A stretch of 64,000 nucleotides of DNA. Origin: Sinomonas cellulolyticus. Lineage in GTDB: Bacteria; Actinomycetota; Actinomycetes; Actinomycetales; Micrococcaceae. Where the stretch lies: positions 1-64,000 of the forward strand of contig NZ_BNCM01000010.1 in NCBI RefSeq assembly GCF_014656475.1, read 5' to 3'. This document shows positions 34,134 through 42,870 of the stretch, piece after piece; within the stretch, counting starts at the first letter, position 1, and each line of letters opens with the position of its first letter. Position numbers and translations under genes: made by a program. The notes below the pieces were generated by a model. That model did no database searches. It saw nothing but the letters and a program-made list of their open reading frames with translations, and was not told the DNA's origin.

Positions 34134-34203
34134 AAACCCCGCCGAGTAGCGGGCCATGGTGGGAAGGGGGGATCCCACCATGACTCGATACCCCGCGGGG
34201 TTT
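34134..34203. terminator. Long nested stem-loop
   Basis: Three stacked helices: outer AAACCCCGC (34134-34142)/GCGGGGTTT (34195-34203), middle CGAGT (34143-34147)/ACTCG (34183-34187), inner CATGGTGGGA (34155-34164)/TCCCACCATG (34173-34182) with an 8-base loop. Read leftward it ends in GGGGTTTT, so it may terminate the rhodanese transcript before the SDR gene. It also contains ATACCCCGCGGGGTTT, close to the CstR box. Confidence 0.55.
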
Positions 34204-34251
34204 AGGACAGTTTACCTAACGCCCGTCAGGAAAACTATGGCTCACGGCGTG

Positions 34252-34557
34252 TCAGGCAGGACTCACCGTGGGGCGGCCCTCGGCCTGCCACTGCATCATG
34301 CCGCCGGCCATGCTGTAGACCTCGAAGCCGAGCGACTCGAGCGCCTCCGCCACGCGGCCGCTGCGGTTGCCCGACCGGCATACCACGTGGACAGGACGGC
34401 TCTTGTCGAGCTCGCCGAGGCGGTCCGCGATCTGGCCCATGGGGATGTGGCGCGCGCCGGGCATCATGCCCTCGGCCACTTCGAAGTCCTCGCGGACATC
34501 GACGATCTGGGCGGTGTCGACGGCTGCAGCGGTCTGGGACGTGGTGGTCTCGATCAT
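34252..34557 (-). CDS. Single-domain rhodanese
   Basis: A 101-residue cytoplasmic rhodanese with Cys60 in VCRSGNRS, preceded by IVDVREDFEVAEGMMPGARHIPMGQI. It transfers sulfane sulfur from persulfides. The ATG at 34557 has CAGGAG at 7 bp; a longer reading would start inside the operator. It is divergent from cstR and shares the control region, the layout of persulfide-response operons. Confidence 0.88.
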   Translation of the reverse strand: MIETTTSQTAAAVDTAQIVDVREDFEVAEGMMPGARHIPMGQIADRLGELDKSRPVHVVCRSGNRSGRVAEALESLGFEVYSMAGGMMQWQAEGRPTVSPA

Positions 34558-34597
34558 GGGTGGCTCCTGGAAGGTTCGGATTCTGGGGCTCACTTCG

Positions 34598-34643
34598 AGT
34601 ATGCAATACCCCATGGGGTATGTCAAAATACCCGGAGGGGTAG
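34598..34643 (-). promoter_or_regulatory. Divergent promoter with two CstR operators
   Basis: For the rhodanese gene, TTGACA (complement of 34621-34626) and CATACT (complement of 34598-34603) are 17 bp apart, and the spacer holds the perfect palindrome ATACCCCATGGGGTAT (34606-34621). A second box ATACCCGGAGGGGTAG (34628-34643) overlaps a TAGAAT -10 (34641) for cstR on the other strand. This is a textbook autoregulated repressor site. Confidence 0.72.
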
Positions 34644-34688
34644 AATGGAAAGCCCCTGTGGGAACCCTGCGTAGAGAAAGAAGACGCC

Positions 34689-34946
34689 ATGAACGTCGAA
34701 CCCGAATCGATGAAGTCCGCCGTGAACCGCCTCAAGCGCGCCCAGGGCCAGCTCAACGCTGTGATCCGGATGCTCGAGGAAGGGCAGGACTGCAAGTCCA
34801 TCATCACCCAGCTTTCAGCCGTCTCGAGTGCCGTGGACCGCGCAGGGTTCGCCATCATCGCCACCAACCTGGAGCAGTGCCTGACGAACCCCGAGCGCGG
34901 CGGCGACGTCGCCGAGCTCGAGAAGATGTTCCTCAGCCTCGCCTGA
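34689..34946 (+). CDS. cstR: CstR-type persulfide-sensing repressor (CsoR family)
   Basis: An 85-residue all-helical repressor. Cys35 and Cys64 are in the CsoR positions, but the copper-binding His of CsoR is replaced by Asn60 (ATNLEQCL). That pattern is that of CstR, in which the two Cys form di- or trisulfides with persulfides and release DNA. The N-terminus lacks extra metal ligands. It lies divergently from a rhodanese gene, between ATACCC-GGGGTAT boxes that also occur at the sulfur genes 15 kb away. Confidence 0.88.
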   Translation: MNVEPESMKSAVNRLKRAQGQLNAVIRMLEEGQDCKSIITQLSAVSSAVDRAGFAIIATNLEQCLTNPERGGDVAELEKMFLSLA

Positions 34947-35009
34947 TCCGGTGTGTACCGGCCCGGTGCCGTCCACCCGCGGGCCCGCCCCTGTGACAAG
35001 CTGGGGCCT

Positions 35010-36215
35010 ATGAGCCCACATCTCGCGCCGTCGTCCCGCTCCCAGGTGCCGCCGTTCGCGGTCATGGACATCCTGGCGCGGGTCGACGCGCTCAGGGCCC
35101 AGGGACGCGACGTGGTGAGCCTGTGCGCGGGCGAGCCCTCGGGTGGCGCGCCCGCCGCGGTCTCGGCGCGGGCGGCCGAGATCCACGCCTCCGGGCGCGC
35201 CCTCACGTACACGCCGGCCCTCGGCACTGCGGAACTGCGCGGTGCGATCGCGGACCACTATCGCCGCTGGTACGGACTCGGCGTCGATCCCGGCCGTGTC
35301 GCCGTGACGACAGGCTCCTCGGGCGCCTTCGTCCTCTCGTTCCTGGCCGCGTTCGAGGTCGGCGACCGCGTGGCACTCGCGCGCCCGGGCTACCCCGCGT
35401 ACCGGAACATCCTCACCGCACTGGGCTGCGACGTGGTGGAGCTCGACGCCGGCCCGGACACTCGCTACCAGCCCACCCCCGCGATGCTCGACGCCGCAGC
35501 GTCCGAGCGCGGTCCGCTTGCCGGGGTGGTTCTCGCCTCGCCCGCCAACCCGACCGGGACCATGGTGAGCCGGGAGGAGCTGGCCGCGATCGCGGACTGG
35601 TGCGCGGCGAACGGCGCGCGCCTGATCAGCGACGAGATCTACCACGGCATCACCTACGGCCCGGGGCTGGAGCGCGCCGCCTCGATGGGCGTCTGCGCTT
35701 GGGAGGTGAGCCGCGAGGCCGTGGTGATCTCGAGCTTCTCGAAGTACTGGGGCATGACCGGCTGGCGTCTCGGATGGGCGCTGCTGCCGGAGGAGCTCGT
35801 GGGACCCGTGGATGCTCTGGCCGGGAACGTGGCGCTCTGCCCGCCAGCGCCGTCCCAGCTCGCGGCCGTCGAGGCATTCTCGCCGGAGTCCTACGCCCAG
35901 GCCGACGCGTGGGTCGCGGACTACGCGCGCACGCGGCAGACCCTCCTCGACGCCCTCCCCTCGCTGGGCTGGGGCCCGGCCGCCCCGGCCGACGGCGCCT
36001 TCTACCTGTATGCCGAGCTCGGGGACCAGCTGGCCCGCTTCGGCGACTCGCGCGAATACGCCCGCCAGCTGCTGGAGTCTGAGGGGGTCGCACTCGTGCC
36101 CGGAACGGACTTCGACTCCGTCCACGGCGGCCGGGCCGTCCGGCTCTCCTTCGCCGCCGGCCAGGCTGCCGTCGAGGAAGCCATCGCGAGGATCCTGAGG
36201 TTCCAGGGCGCGTAG
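35010..36215 (+). CDS. PLP-dependent aminotransferase (class I/II)
   Basis: A 401-residue fold-type I aminotransferase. ARPGYPAYRNIL, SPANPTGTMVS, ISDEIYHGI and SFSKYWGMTGWRLGW (Schiff-base Lys in the last) are in order and at normal spacing. The family covers aspartate, alanine and aromatic transaminases; specificity is not clear. The ATG at 35010 matches the family's first helix. It is monocistronic and faces the membrane protein gene tail-to-tail. Confidence 0.88.
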   Translation: MSPHLAPSSRSQVPPFAVMDILARVDALRAQGRDVVSLCAGEPSGGAPAAVSARAAEIHASGRALTYTPALGTAELRGAIADHYRRWYGLGVDPGRVAVTTGSSGAFVLSFLAAFEVGDRVALARPGYPAYRNILTALGCDVVELDAGPDTRYQPTPAMLDAAASERGPLAGVVLASPANPTGTMVSREELAAIADWCAANGARLISDEIYHGITYGPGLERAASMGVCAWEVSREAVVISSFSKYWGMTGWRLGWALLPEELVGPVDALAGNVALCPPAPSQLAAVEAFSPESYAQADAWVADYARTRQTLLDALPSLGWGPAAPADGAFYLYAELGDQLARFGDSREYARQLLESEGVALVPGTDFDSVHGGRAVRLSFAAGQAAVEEAIARILRFQGA

Positions 36216-36230
36216 GCGGGCCGTCTGGCT

Positions 36231-37691
36231 TCAGAAGCCCGACGAGCTGCCTGAGCCTGAGAAGCTGCCGCCGCTTCCGCCATACCCGGTGCTGGAGGAC
36301 GAGCGCGCGGAATCGACGGCCGAGTATCCGGCCGAGATCCCGCTGTTGAAGTTGACGATGCTGATCACCGGCAGTCCCGGGTACGCGACGTCGAGGATGC
36401 TCCCCTGGGTGCGGTGCCTAGCGCGCCAGGACGCGGTCGAGGCGTCGAGCTTCTTGCGCATGAGGTCGCGTTCCCTCTGGTTCTTCGCGTGCTCGTCGAT
36501 GACGGCGACGGCATGGCGGTCGAGGAGCTGGCCCAGGCGCTCCCGCTCGGCCTTGAGCCCGTCCAGCGCCTCCTCGGGTGTAACGGTCCCGTCCTGAAGT
36601 GCGGCGCCGAGGCGCTCAAGCCGGTCACGGGCCATGGCGGCTCCAGCCCGCAGCGCCTGGGCCGTCTCCGGCCTCCCCTCGGTCCGCTCGGCCGCCAGCA
36701 TGTCATCGATGCCGTCGAGCTGCTCAGTGAGCTCACCCGTCTGCCGGCTCCATGCAGCGTGCCAGCGCGAGCCGAGGTTGAGGATCGAGTTGGCGTCGGC
36801 AATCGCGTCGTCGAGCCCGTCGAGGGTCTGGGCAATCTCCTCGTAGTGCCTCGCGTCCTTGAGGCTCGCGCGGCGGGACCGCTCCCTGGGGCCCATGGCC
36901 GTAAGCCGGTCCCTGAGCCGGGTGGCCTCTCGGTGCTGCGCCCTGAAGCTGTGCCAGCGCTCGAGGATCAGGCCGCCGTAGGAGGAGGACTCAGGGATGG
37001 TGGAGGCGTTGAGCTCCGTCTCCTCGAGCTTGAGCGTCACGGACGCGTACGAGGAGTCGCCCGCCTCCATGGCCTCGGCGAACTTCCTGCGCCGCCAAGC
37101 CCGGACCCCGATCCACGTGCCGGCAGCCCCGAGGGCCAGGACTCCCGCGGCGCCGGCGCCGATGAGCGCACCGGGCGAGAGATACCACGGGCGGCCGATC
37201 CGGGAGGCCGCCGATTTAACCCCGGCGATTGTCCCGTCCGTCCACTGCGCGGCACGGAACAGGTCCTTCGTGTCGTCCTGGATGGCCTTCTGCTCGTCGA
37301 GGCCCACCTTGCGGTCCTCACCGAAGTAGGTCCCGACCTGGCGGCCGGTCGTATCGAGCGCGAAGATGAACAGCCCGTCGGCCCACTTCTGGCCGTCTGC
37401 ACTGATCCATTCGGGATGGCTGGCCCGGGCGAACTGCAGCACGGCCTCGTTGAGGTTGTCACCGGGCTTTCCCGCGCGGGTGAAGACCGCGACCTTGGTG
37501 GGCTCGTAGAACGAGATCCTCGCGAGCGCAGGATCCAGCTGCGGCCGATACAGTGCACCCGCGGTGTCCTCGACCACCACGGATGTGGGCGGGTCCGCGA
37601 GCGCTGCGGGCGCGTCGAGGCCAGCGAGCATCGACATGAGAATTGCTGCGCCGAGGGCCACCGCCACCAGCAGTCTCGAGAGCAGTTTCAT
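36231..37691 (-). CDS. DUF5129/TPM-like membrane protein
   Basis: A 486-residue protein. A signal peptide (MKLLSRLLVAVALGAAILMSMLAG) is followed by a TPM-like external domain (VVVEDTAGALYRP, KWADGLFIFALDTTGRQVGTYFGED). One membrane helix lies at about residue 176-200, then about 250 residues of long charged helices, probably coiled coil. It ends in a Ser/Gly-rich SGGSFSGSGSSSGF. Similar unknown-function proteins occur in Arthrobacter relatives. The start ATG at 37691 begins the signal peptide; an upstream GTG would add four residues. Confidence 0.72.
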   Translation of the reverse strand: MKLLSRLLVAVALGAAILMSMLAGLDAPAALADPPTSVVVEDTAGALYRPQLDPALARISFYEPTKVAVFTRAGKPGDNLNEAVLQFARASHPEWISADGQKWADGLFIFALDTTGRQVGTYFGEDRKVGLDEQKAIQDDTKDLFRAAQWTDGTIAGVKSAASRIGRPWYLSPGALIGAGAAGVLALGAAGTWIGVRAWRRRKFAEAMEAGDSSYASVTLKLEETELNASTIPESSSYGGLILERWHSFRAQHREATRLRDRLTAMGPRERSRRASLKDARHYEEIAQTLDGLDDAIADANSILNLGSRWHAAWSRQTGELTEQLDGIDDMLAAERTEGRPETAQALRAGAAMARDRLERLGAALQDGTVTPEEALDGLKAERERLGQLLDRHAVAVIDEHAKNQRERDLMRKKLDASTASWRARHRTQGSILDVAYPGLPVISIVNFNSGISAGYSAVDSARSSSSTGYGGSGGSFSGSGSSSGF

Positions 37692-37823
37692 GGCGCCCCC
37701 CACCGTCCCCTCACCGAGCGCGGCCCGAGGTGAGCCGACAACGCCAGCCTAGGCACCGCCGTCGGGCGCCCACATCCGGCGAAGGACCCTATGTGGAGAA
37801 CTTCCCTGGATCGTCAGGAACGC

Positions 37824-38822
37824 TCAGACGCCGAACTGCTCCGTGTCCACATCGGCCTGCCCGGCCGGCGAGTAGCGGCCCCCGGACACGGTCCGCTCGT
37901 TGACGAGCTCGTCGACCTGCCGGAAGACGCTCGGCGGCAGCTCGAGCCATCCGGCGGCGAGGTCCTCGTCCAGATGCGCTGGACTGCGGGTGCCGGGAAG
38001 GGCGATCACGTGCTCGCCCCGCGAGAGCACCCAGGAGATCGCGAGCTGCGCAGGGGTGCAGCCGACATGGTGTGCGAGGGCCGCGAAGCGGTCAAGCAGC
38101 GCGAGGTTGGCGGGCCAGTGGTCCGGGTCGAAGCGGGGAACCGTGTGCCGGAAGTCCCACTCCGGGAGCGTGGACGGGTCCCGGAGGACGCCGCCGAACG
38201 CGCCGCGGCCCACGGGGCTGAAGGCCACGAACGCGATGCCGAGCTCCAAGCACGCCTCGAGCGTGCCCAGCTCGGGGTTGCGGGTCCACGGCGAGTACTC
38301 GTTCTGGAGCGCGGCGATGGGGTACTCGGCGTGCGCCCGGCGCAGCGTCTCCGTCCCGATCTCGGAGAGGCCGACGGCGCCGATCTTGCCCTCGCGGACC
38401 ATGGCGCCGAGTGCCCCGACAGACTCCTCGATGGGCACGCTGCGGTCCCAGCGGTGGAGGTAGTAGAGGTCGATGTGGTCGGTGCGCAGACGCTCCAGGG
38501 AGGCGTCCACGTGGGCGCGGAGCGACTGCGGCCGGCCGTCGATCACGCGTTGGCCGTCCTCGGACACCATGCCGCCCTTCGACGCCAGGAACAATTCCTC
38601 CCTGCGGCCCGAGAGGGTTTCACCGAGCAGCGTCTCGTTGGCGGTGGCGCCGTAGATTGTGGCGGTGTCGAAGTGCATGACCCCAGCATCGAGGGCGTGG
38701 AGGAGGAGCCTCGCGGCGTCCTCGCGGGAGGGGAGCGGCCCGTAGGCGTGGCTGAGGTTCATCCAGCCGAAGCCGACGGGTCCCACGTTCGTGCCGGCGA
38801 TCATGCGCGGAGTCAACGTCAT
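37824..38822 (-). CDS. Aldo/keto reductase
   Basis: A 332-residue aldo/keto reductase. FDTATIYGATANETLLGETL carries the Asp and Tyr, LASKGG the Lys, and LYYLHRWDRSVPIEESV the His. The ending LDEDLAAGWLELPPSVFRQVDELV matches the YajO/AKR13-type. It reduces carbonyls with NADPH; substrate unknown. It lies 25 bp downstream of the amidase gene on the same strand, so it could be the last gene of that operon. Confidence 0.85.
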   Translation of the reverse strand: MTLTPRMIAGTNVGPVGFGWMNLSHAYGPLPSREDAARLLLHALDAGVMHFDTATIYGATANETLLGETLSGRREELFLASKGGMVSEDGQRVIDGRPQSLRAHVDASLERLRTDHIDLYYLHRWDRSVPIEESVGALGAMVREGKIGAVGLSEIGTETLRRAHAEYPIAALQNEYSPWTRNPELGTLEACLELGIAFVAFSPVGRGAFGGVLRDPSTLPEWDFRHTVPRFDPDHWPANLALLDRFAALAHHVGCTPAQLAISWVLSRGEHVIALPGTRSPAHLDEDLAAGWLELPPSVFRQVDELVNERTVSGGRYSPAGQADVDTEQFGV

Positions 38823-38847
38823 GCTTCGAGTCTTCCAGACGGAGGGC

Positions 38848-40134
38848 TCACTCGCGCATCAGCGTGGCGGGCCGCGCCCCTTGCATGAGGTGGGCGGCGA
38901 CCGCCAGCAGGCGATCGTCGTCGTGGAGCCGACCGACCAGCTGGACCCCGACCGGGAGCCCCGACGGCCCGGTCAGCAGCGGCAGAGACACGGTGGGGCA
39001 CCCCAGCAGCGTCCATGCCCTGCAGAAGATCGGGTCTCCGGTACCCTCTGTGGCTGGCGGCGCTTCCCCCAGGACCGCCGGCACTGCCAGCGCGTCAACC
39101 CCCGAGAAGAGCCCATCGAGCTCGCGCCGGCAGCCGGAGGCGAGGTCCAGCGCGTCGCGGTAGTCGGGCTCGGGGATCGAGGCGCCGCGCCGCAGGAGCG
39201 CTACCAGCCGCGCACTGACGAGTTCCCCGTGCCCCTCGCACCGCGGGCCGAGGTTCCTGGCGGCCTCGTATTCCATCACGGTGTTCTGGGCGGCGGCCAG
39301 ACCGGCGAAGCTCTCGGGAAGCTCGACGTCGACGGCATCGATCCCGCGGTACCGGAGGCGCTGCTTGAGCCGCTCGATGCCGTCGCGCGTGTACTGCTCG
39401 GCCTGCAGCCACTCGGGCGGGCGGACAAAGCCCAGCCTGGGGTTCTGCAGGGGTGGTGGCGGGGCCTCCGGCTCGCGCCGGGGATCGCCGCGCAGCACGC
39501 GGAACACCTCGACGGCATGTTCCACGTCCCGTGCGAGCAGCCCCACCGTGTCCAGCGTCCCGCTGACGGGGAGCACGCCCTCCCGGTCGAGGGTGCCGAA
39601 CGTCGGCTTGAACCCGACGATTCCGCAGAAGGAGGCCGGTCGGGTGATCGACCCGGCGGTCTGGGTGCCGAGGGCCACGGGAAGCAGGCCGGCGGCGACA
39701 GCCGCCGCGGAGCCGCTCGAGGAGCCGCCTGGGGTCCTGAGAGGGTCGAGCGGGTTGCGGGTGGGGCCCGCCTGGAAGAGGGCGAACTCCGTGGTGACGG
39801 TCTTGCCGACCAGCAGCGCGCCCGCCGCGCGCAGCGCGCGCACCACGGCGGCGTCCGACGACGGGCGGTGCCCCCGGTAGACGGGAGAGCCGTACTCGGT
39901 GGGGGCGTCCGCGGTGTCGATGAGGTCCTTGACGCCGATCGGCACCCCGCGGAGTGGGAGGCCCTCCGCCGGGGCCGCGTCCAGCTGCCGTGCCGCCCGG
40001 CGAACCGCGTCGTCGTCCAGGTGTGCGAAGGCCCTGAGCCCAGGCTCCCGCTCCCTGATCGCCGCAAGGCACGCCTCCGCAGCCTCGGCCACGGACCCAC
40101 GGGCCAGGGTCCGACGGCGCGGCCGCTCAGACAT
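38848..40134 (-). CDS. Amidase (amidase signature family)
   Basis: A 428-residue amidase. The Ser-cisSer-Lys triad can be placed at Lys69 (GVPIGVKDLIDT), Ser138 (TPGGSSSGSAAAVAAG) and Ser162 (GTQTAGSITRPASFCG). It hydrolyses an amide or ester of unknown identity. Its start overlaps the transporter stop by 8 bp, so substrate uptake and cleavage are probably linked. Confidence 0.88.
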   Translation of the reverse strand: MSERPRRRTLARGSVAEAAEACLAAIREREPGLRAFAHLDDDAVRRAARQLDAAPAEGLPLRGVPIGVKDLIDTADAPTEYGSPVYRGHRPSSDAAVVRALRAAGALLVGKTVTTEFALFQAGPTRNPLDPLRTPGGSSSGSAAAVAAGLLPVALGTQTAGSITRPASFCGIVGFKPTFGTLDREGVLPVSGTLDTVGLLARDVEHAVEVFRVLRGDPRREPEAPPPPLQNPRLGFVRPPEWLQAEQYTRDGIERLKQRLRYRGIDAVDVELPESFAGLAAAQNTVMEYEAARNLGPRCEGHGELVSARLVALLRRGASIPEPDYRDALDLASGCRRELDGLFSGVDALAVPAVLGEAPPATEGTGDPIFCRAWTLLGCPTVSLPLLTGPSGLPVGVQLVGRLHDDDRLLAVAAHLMQGARPATLMRE

Positions 40135-41593
40135 GGGGCATGATCAGCATCGTGATGCTGAAGATCACGAAGCCCACGAGGAACGCTGCCACGGTGTACC
40201 CCATGACCTTCCGGACGCTCAGCTTGGCGATGGCGAGCACCGGCAGCAGCCAGAACGGCTGGATCATGTTCGCCACCGCCTCTCCCGCGGCGACGGACAT
40301 GGAGACCTTGCCCAGATACGCCGGTGAGCTCTCGCCCAGCTGGCGCGCTGCTTCGACCGCGATCGGGCCCTGGACACCCCAGTGGCCGCCACCCGAGGGC
40401 ACGAAGAGGGAGATGATGATGGATCCCAGGAAGTTCAGGAATGGGAGCGTGGCACTCGTGGCGCCCGCCACGATGGATGCGGAGATGACGGCCTGCAGGG
40501 GCTTGGTGTGCGCGTCCGGGGCGTAGGCGAGCAGTCCCACGATGCCGCCGTAGAGCGGGTACTGCAGCAGCAGCGGGCCGCACGTCTTGGCCGCGTCGGT
40601 GAAGGCGCGGATGAACCGGATCGGCGTGCCATGCAGGAGGGCCGCGAGGATCGTGAAGAGCATCACCATCGAGGAGATGTTCAGGTTGAAGCCGCTGATG
40701 ACGAAGTAGGCGGCACCGGCCAGGAAGAGCAGGACGTTGAGGATCCAGAGCCCCTCGAGCCGCTCGGCGAAGGAGCGGCGTGCCCCTGCCGTCGGTCCGG
40801 CCTGCAGCGTCCCCGCCGACGACGCTCCCGCCTCGAGGACGTCGGCGCCGAGAAGCGCCTCCCGGTCCACAGCGTCGGCCTCGTGCGGTGCCATCTTCCA
40901 CACCAGCAGCGCCAGCGCCACGATGAGCACGATCACCGTGACCCAGCTGTACGGCTGGAGGATGGTGAGTTCGAGCGGCACAAGCTGGTGGGTCGCGGTG
41001 TAGATGACGTTGAGCTTGCTCGTCGGGTCGGTATTGGCGAGGGCGATCGAGCTGGAGAAGCCGTTGGTCCAGAGCATGTAGCCCATGTAGCCCGCGGCGA
41101 TCATGTACCCGAAGTTCGCGTTGGAGAGCCGGGCGAAGATCCGGCGGCCGAGCAGCGCGCCCACCACGAGGCCGAGGCCCCAGTTGAGGATGTTCGCCAC
41201 CGCGGCGGCGCCGAAGCACATCAGGGCGCCCTCGATCTGGTTCCGTGGCTTTGAGGCAAGCCAGTTCAGGCCCTTCTTCACGGCTGGCGCCTCAGCGAGC
41301 GTGTAGCCGCTCACGAGGATCAGCACCATCTGCAGAGCAAAGGTGAAGATGTTGTTGGTGCCCCACACGCCCTGGTACCAGCCCTCGAGGATTCCCTGCG
41401 GTGAGGCATGGGGAACCCACAGCACGATCATGACGACCACGACCAGAGTGAGGATCACCGCGAAGAGGAACGGATCCGGCATGAACCGCTCCACGTAGCG
41501 GACGCAGAGGTCGGTGAAGCGCTGGATCAGGGTCTTCCGCGGGGCCTCGGCCGCGGTGGCGCCGCGGGGGCCGGTCTTCGGTGTGCTCGACAT
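40127..41593 (-). CDS. AtoE-type short-chain fatty acid transporter
   Basis: A 488-residue membrane protein of the AtoE family, about 12 helices. FMPDPFLFAVILTLVVVVMIVLWV at the start, GWYQGVWGTNNIFTFALQMVLILVSGYTLAEAP, and GGHWGVQGPIAVEAA later are characteristic. The group transports short-chain fatty acids such as acetoacetate or butyrate. The ATG at 41593 follows GAGGAAG; the upstream frame is not conserved-looking. It is the first gene of a transporter-amidase (-reductase) operon. Confidence 0.85.
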   Translation of the reverse strand: MSSTPKTGPRGATAAEAPRKTLIQRFTDLCVRYVERFMPDPFLFAVILTLVVVVMIVLWVPHASPQGILEGWYQGVWGTNNIFTFALQMVLILVSGYTLAEAPAVKKGLNWLASKPRNQIEGALMCFGAAAVANILNWGLGLVVGALLGRRIFARLSNANFGYMIAAGYMGYMLWTNGFSSSIALANTDPTSKLNVIYTATHQLVPLELTILQPYSWVTVIVLIVALALLVWKMAPHEADAVDREALLGADVLEAGASSAGTLQAGPTAGARRSFAERLEGLWILNVLLFLAGAAYFVISGFNLNISSMVMLFTILAALLHGTPIRFIRAFTDAAKTCGPLLLQYPLYGGIVGLLAYAPDAHTKPLQAVISASIVAGATSATLPFLNFLGSIIISLFVPSGGGHWGVQGPIAVEAARQLGESSPAYLGKVSMSVAAGEAVANMIQPFWLLPVLAIAKLSVRKVMGYTVAAFLVGFVIFSITMLIMPHV

Positions 41594-41656
41594 CGTCTTC
41601 CTCAGGGGTCGCGTCGGCACGTCCCGCCGTCTGGGCTCCGTTGGCCGACACACGGG

Positions 41657-41684
41657 AAGCTACCATTTGGTAGGACCACATCAA
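41657..41684 (-). promoter_or_regulatory. Promoter with GntR/FadR-like operator
   Basis: On the minus strand TTGATG (complement of 41679-41684) and TAGCTT (complement of 41657-41662) are 16 bp apart. The spacer holds TGGTCCTACCA (complement of 41668-41678), the TGGT-n3-ACCA palindrome of FadR-type GntR regulators, and a second palindrome CTACCATTTGGTAG overlaps it. It would control the AtoE operon; no GntR gene is in the window. Confidence 0.5.
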
Positions 41685-41710
41685 GTCGAAACGCCGGTGA
41701 TCGAGATCAC

Positions 41711-42226
41711 TCAGAGGCGGACGACCGTCTCCCCGTCCGCAGCCGTGATGTCCGGCCCCTTGAGGTCGGGGGCGGTGGACGCTTCGAAGAGGATCAGCTC
41801 TGCTCGTCCGTTGTCTTCCCTCACCCCGCGGATTTCCTTGGCTCGGCCCTTGGGCTGGAACCCCAAGGCCTCGTGCATCTGGATCGAGGCGATGTTGTGC
41901 TCGTTCGCGAAGTAGTAGGCAGTGGACGACTGGGTCCAGATCCACTCAAGCCTTGCTCGTGTGAGCGCAGACCCGATTCCGAGCCTTCGGCTCTCCGGCG
42001 CACCAGTAATGCCGCCCAGATAGTGGCCCGCCGGTGCGGCTCCGACGGGTTCCTCGTAGAAGTGGGTCTTGGCTATGCCGACGACTTGGTCGTCCGAGAC
42101 CGCGGCAAGGACAACGCTGTCCTTCGATGAGACGAGCATCGCCGCGGTCCATCGCGGGCGATCGCTCGCGTCGCACAGGGCTTCAACCGCTGGCAGATCA
42201 TCCGGGGTCGCTTCGCGAATGAACAC
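41711..42226 (-). CDS. GNAT-family N-acetyltransferase
   Basis: A 171-residue acetyltransferase. FIREATPDDLPAVEALCD is the usual start, PESRRLGIGSALTRARLEW the acetyl-CoA loop, and IQMHEALGFQPKGRA the final strand-helix. The acceptor is unknown. Its codon use is somewhat less GC-biased than that of neighbours, as in the following small gene, which may mark acquired DNA. Confidence 0.82.
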   Translation of the reverse strand: MFIREATPDDLPAVEALCDASDRPRWTAAMLVSSKDSVVLAAVSDDQVVGIAKTHFYEEPVGAAPAGHYLGGITGAPESRRLGIGSALTRARLEWIWTQSSTAYYFANEHNIASIQMHEALGFQPKGRAKEIRGVREDNGRAELILFEASTAPDLKGPDITAADGETVVRL

Positions 42227-42359
42227 GAGGACAGCTATTCAGGGAACTGTCATCGGCCCCGGCGCTTTCCCCGATCCGTAACCGCCGCCACCCGGGGAAG
42301 CGAGTGATCCCGCAGCCCAGGTCGAATGGCCAGACGAGCGATCGTGCGATAGTTGCGGC

Positions 42360-42707
42360 ATGAAGCGGGGGAAGCGGGTTGCAGGCGCGGTGCTAGCCGC
42401 CGTCATCGTCGTCGCGCTCGCTGTTGTGGGGATTCAGGCTTGGAACGTCCATCAGATGACCTCTGACTGGGCGCTTTGGCCGAAGGCGGTGCCGTCAAAA
42501 GTGCAGTTCTCCCATCGTGATTACCAATGCGGGTCCAACCCGACACCAATCACCCGTTCCCTCGAGGGATTGGCGAAACGGGGAAGAACCGCCGGGGGAG
42601 CTGACATTTACGCGGCTGGGCCGGACGCACCAAGCGGCACTGTGACCTGGATCGTCATCGCGGCGAACCGAGCCACCTACACATGCAATCTCATGGGCGG
42701 CCCGTAG
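42360..42707 (+). CDS. Small membrane-anchored protein of unknown function
   Basis: A 115-residue protein with one N-terminal membrane helix (VLAAVIVVALAVVGIQAW) and an external domain with two Cys (YQCGSNPTPITRSLE, TYTCNL) that could form a disulfide. The ATG is directly after a promoter-like TGCGATAGT. GC content is visibly lower than in the flanks. No family is recognised. A strong hairpin follows the stop. Confidence 0.6.
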   Translation: MKRGKRVAGAVLAAVIVVALAVVGIQAWNVHQMTSDWALWPKAVPSKVQFSHRDYQCGSNPTPITRSLEGLAKRGRTAGGADIYAAGPDAPSGTVTWIVIAANRATYTCNLMGGP

Positions 42708-42732
42708 CCGCAGCCGAGCAACGCCAACGCGA

Positions 42733-42764
42733 CAGGGGCGCTGGGTGTACTCCCTGCGCCCCTG
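42733..42764. terminator. Bidirectional hairpin terminator
   Basis: CAGGGGCGC (42733-42741) pairs with GCGCCCCTG (42756-42764), with GGG/CCC extending towards a small loop. It lies between the convergent small membrane protein and MFS genes. Confidence 0.6.
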
Positions 42765-42870
42765 CCTCGTTGATCAGCGGACTACCGTGCGGGCTCGATC
42801 TTGCCGGTGCCCTACCGAGCGAGATGGTGGCCTGCCGCGCCCCGGCGCGGTGGCGGCAGTCGACGCGCCG

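Noticed and set aside
42227..42359. Riboswitch in the leader of the small membrane protein
   Set aside because: Some pairing is possible, but no known aptamer core could be recognised.
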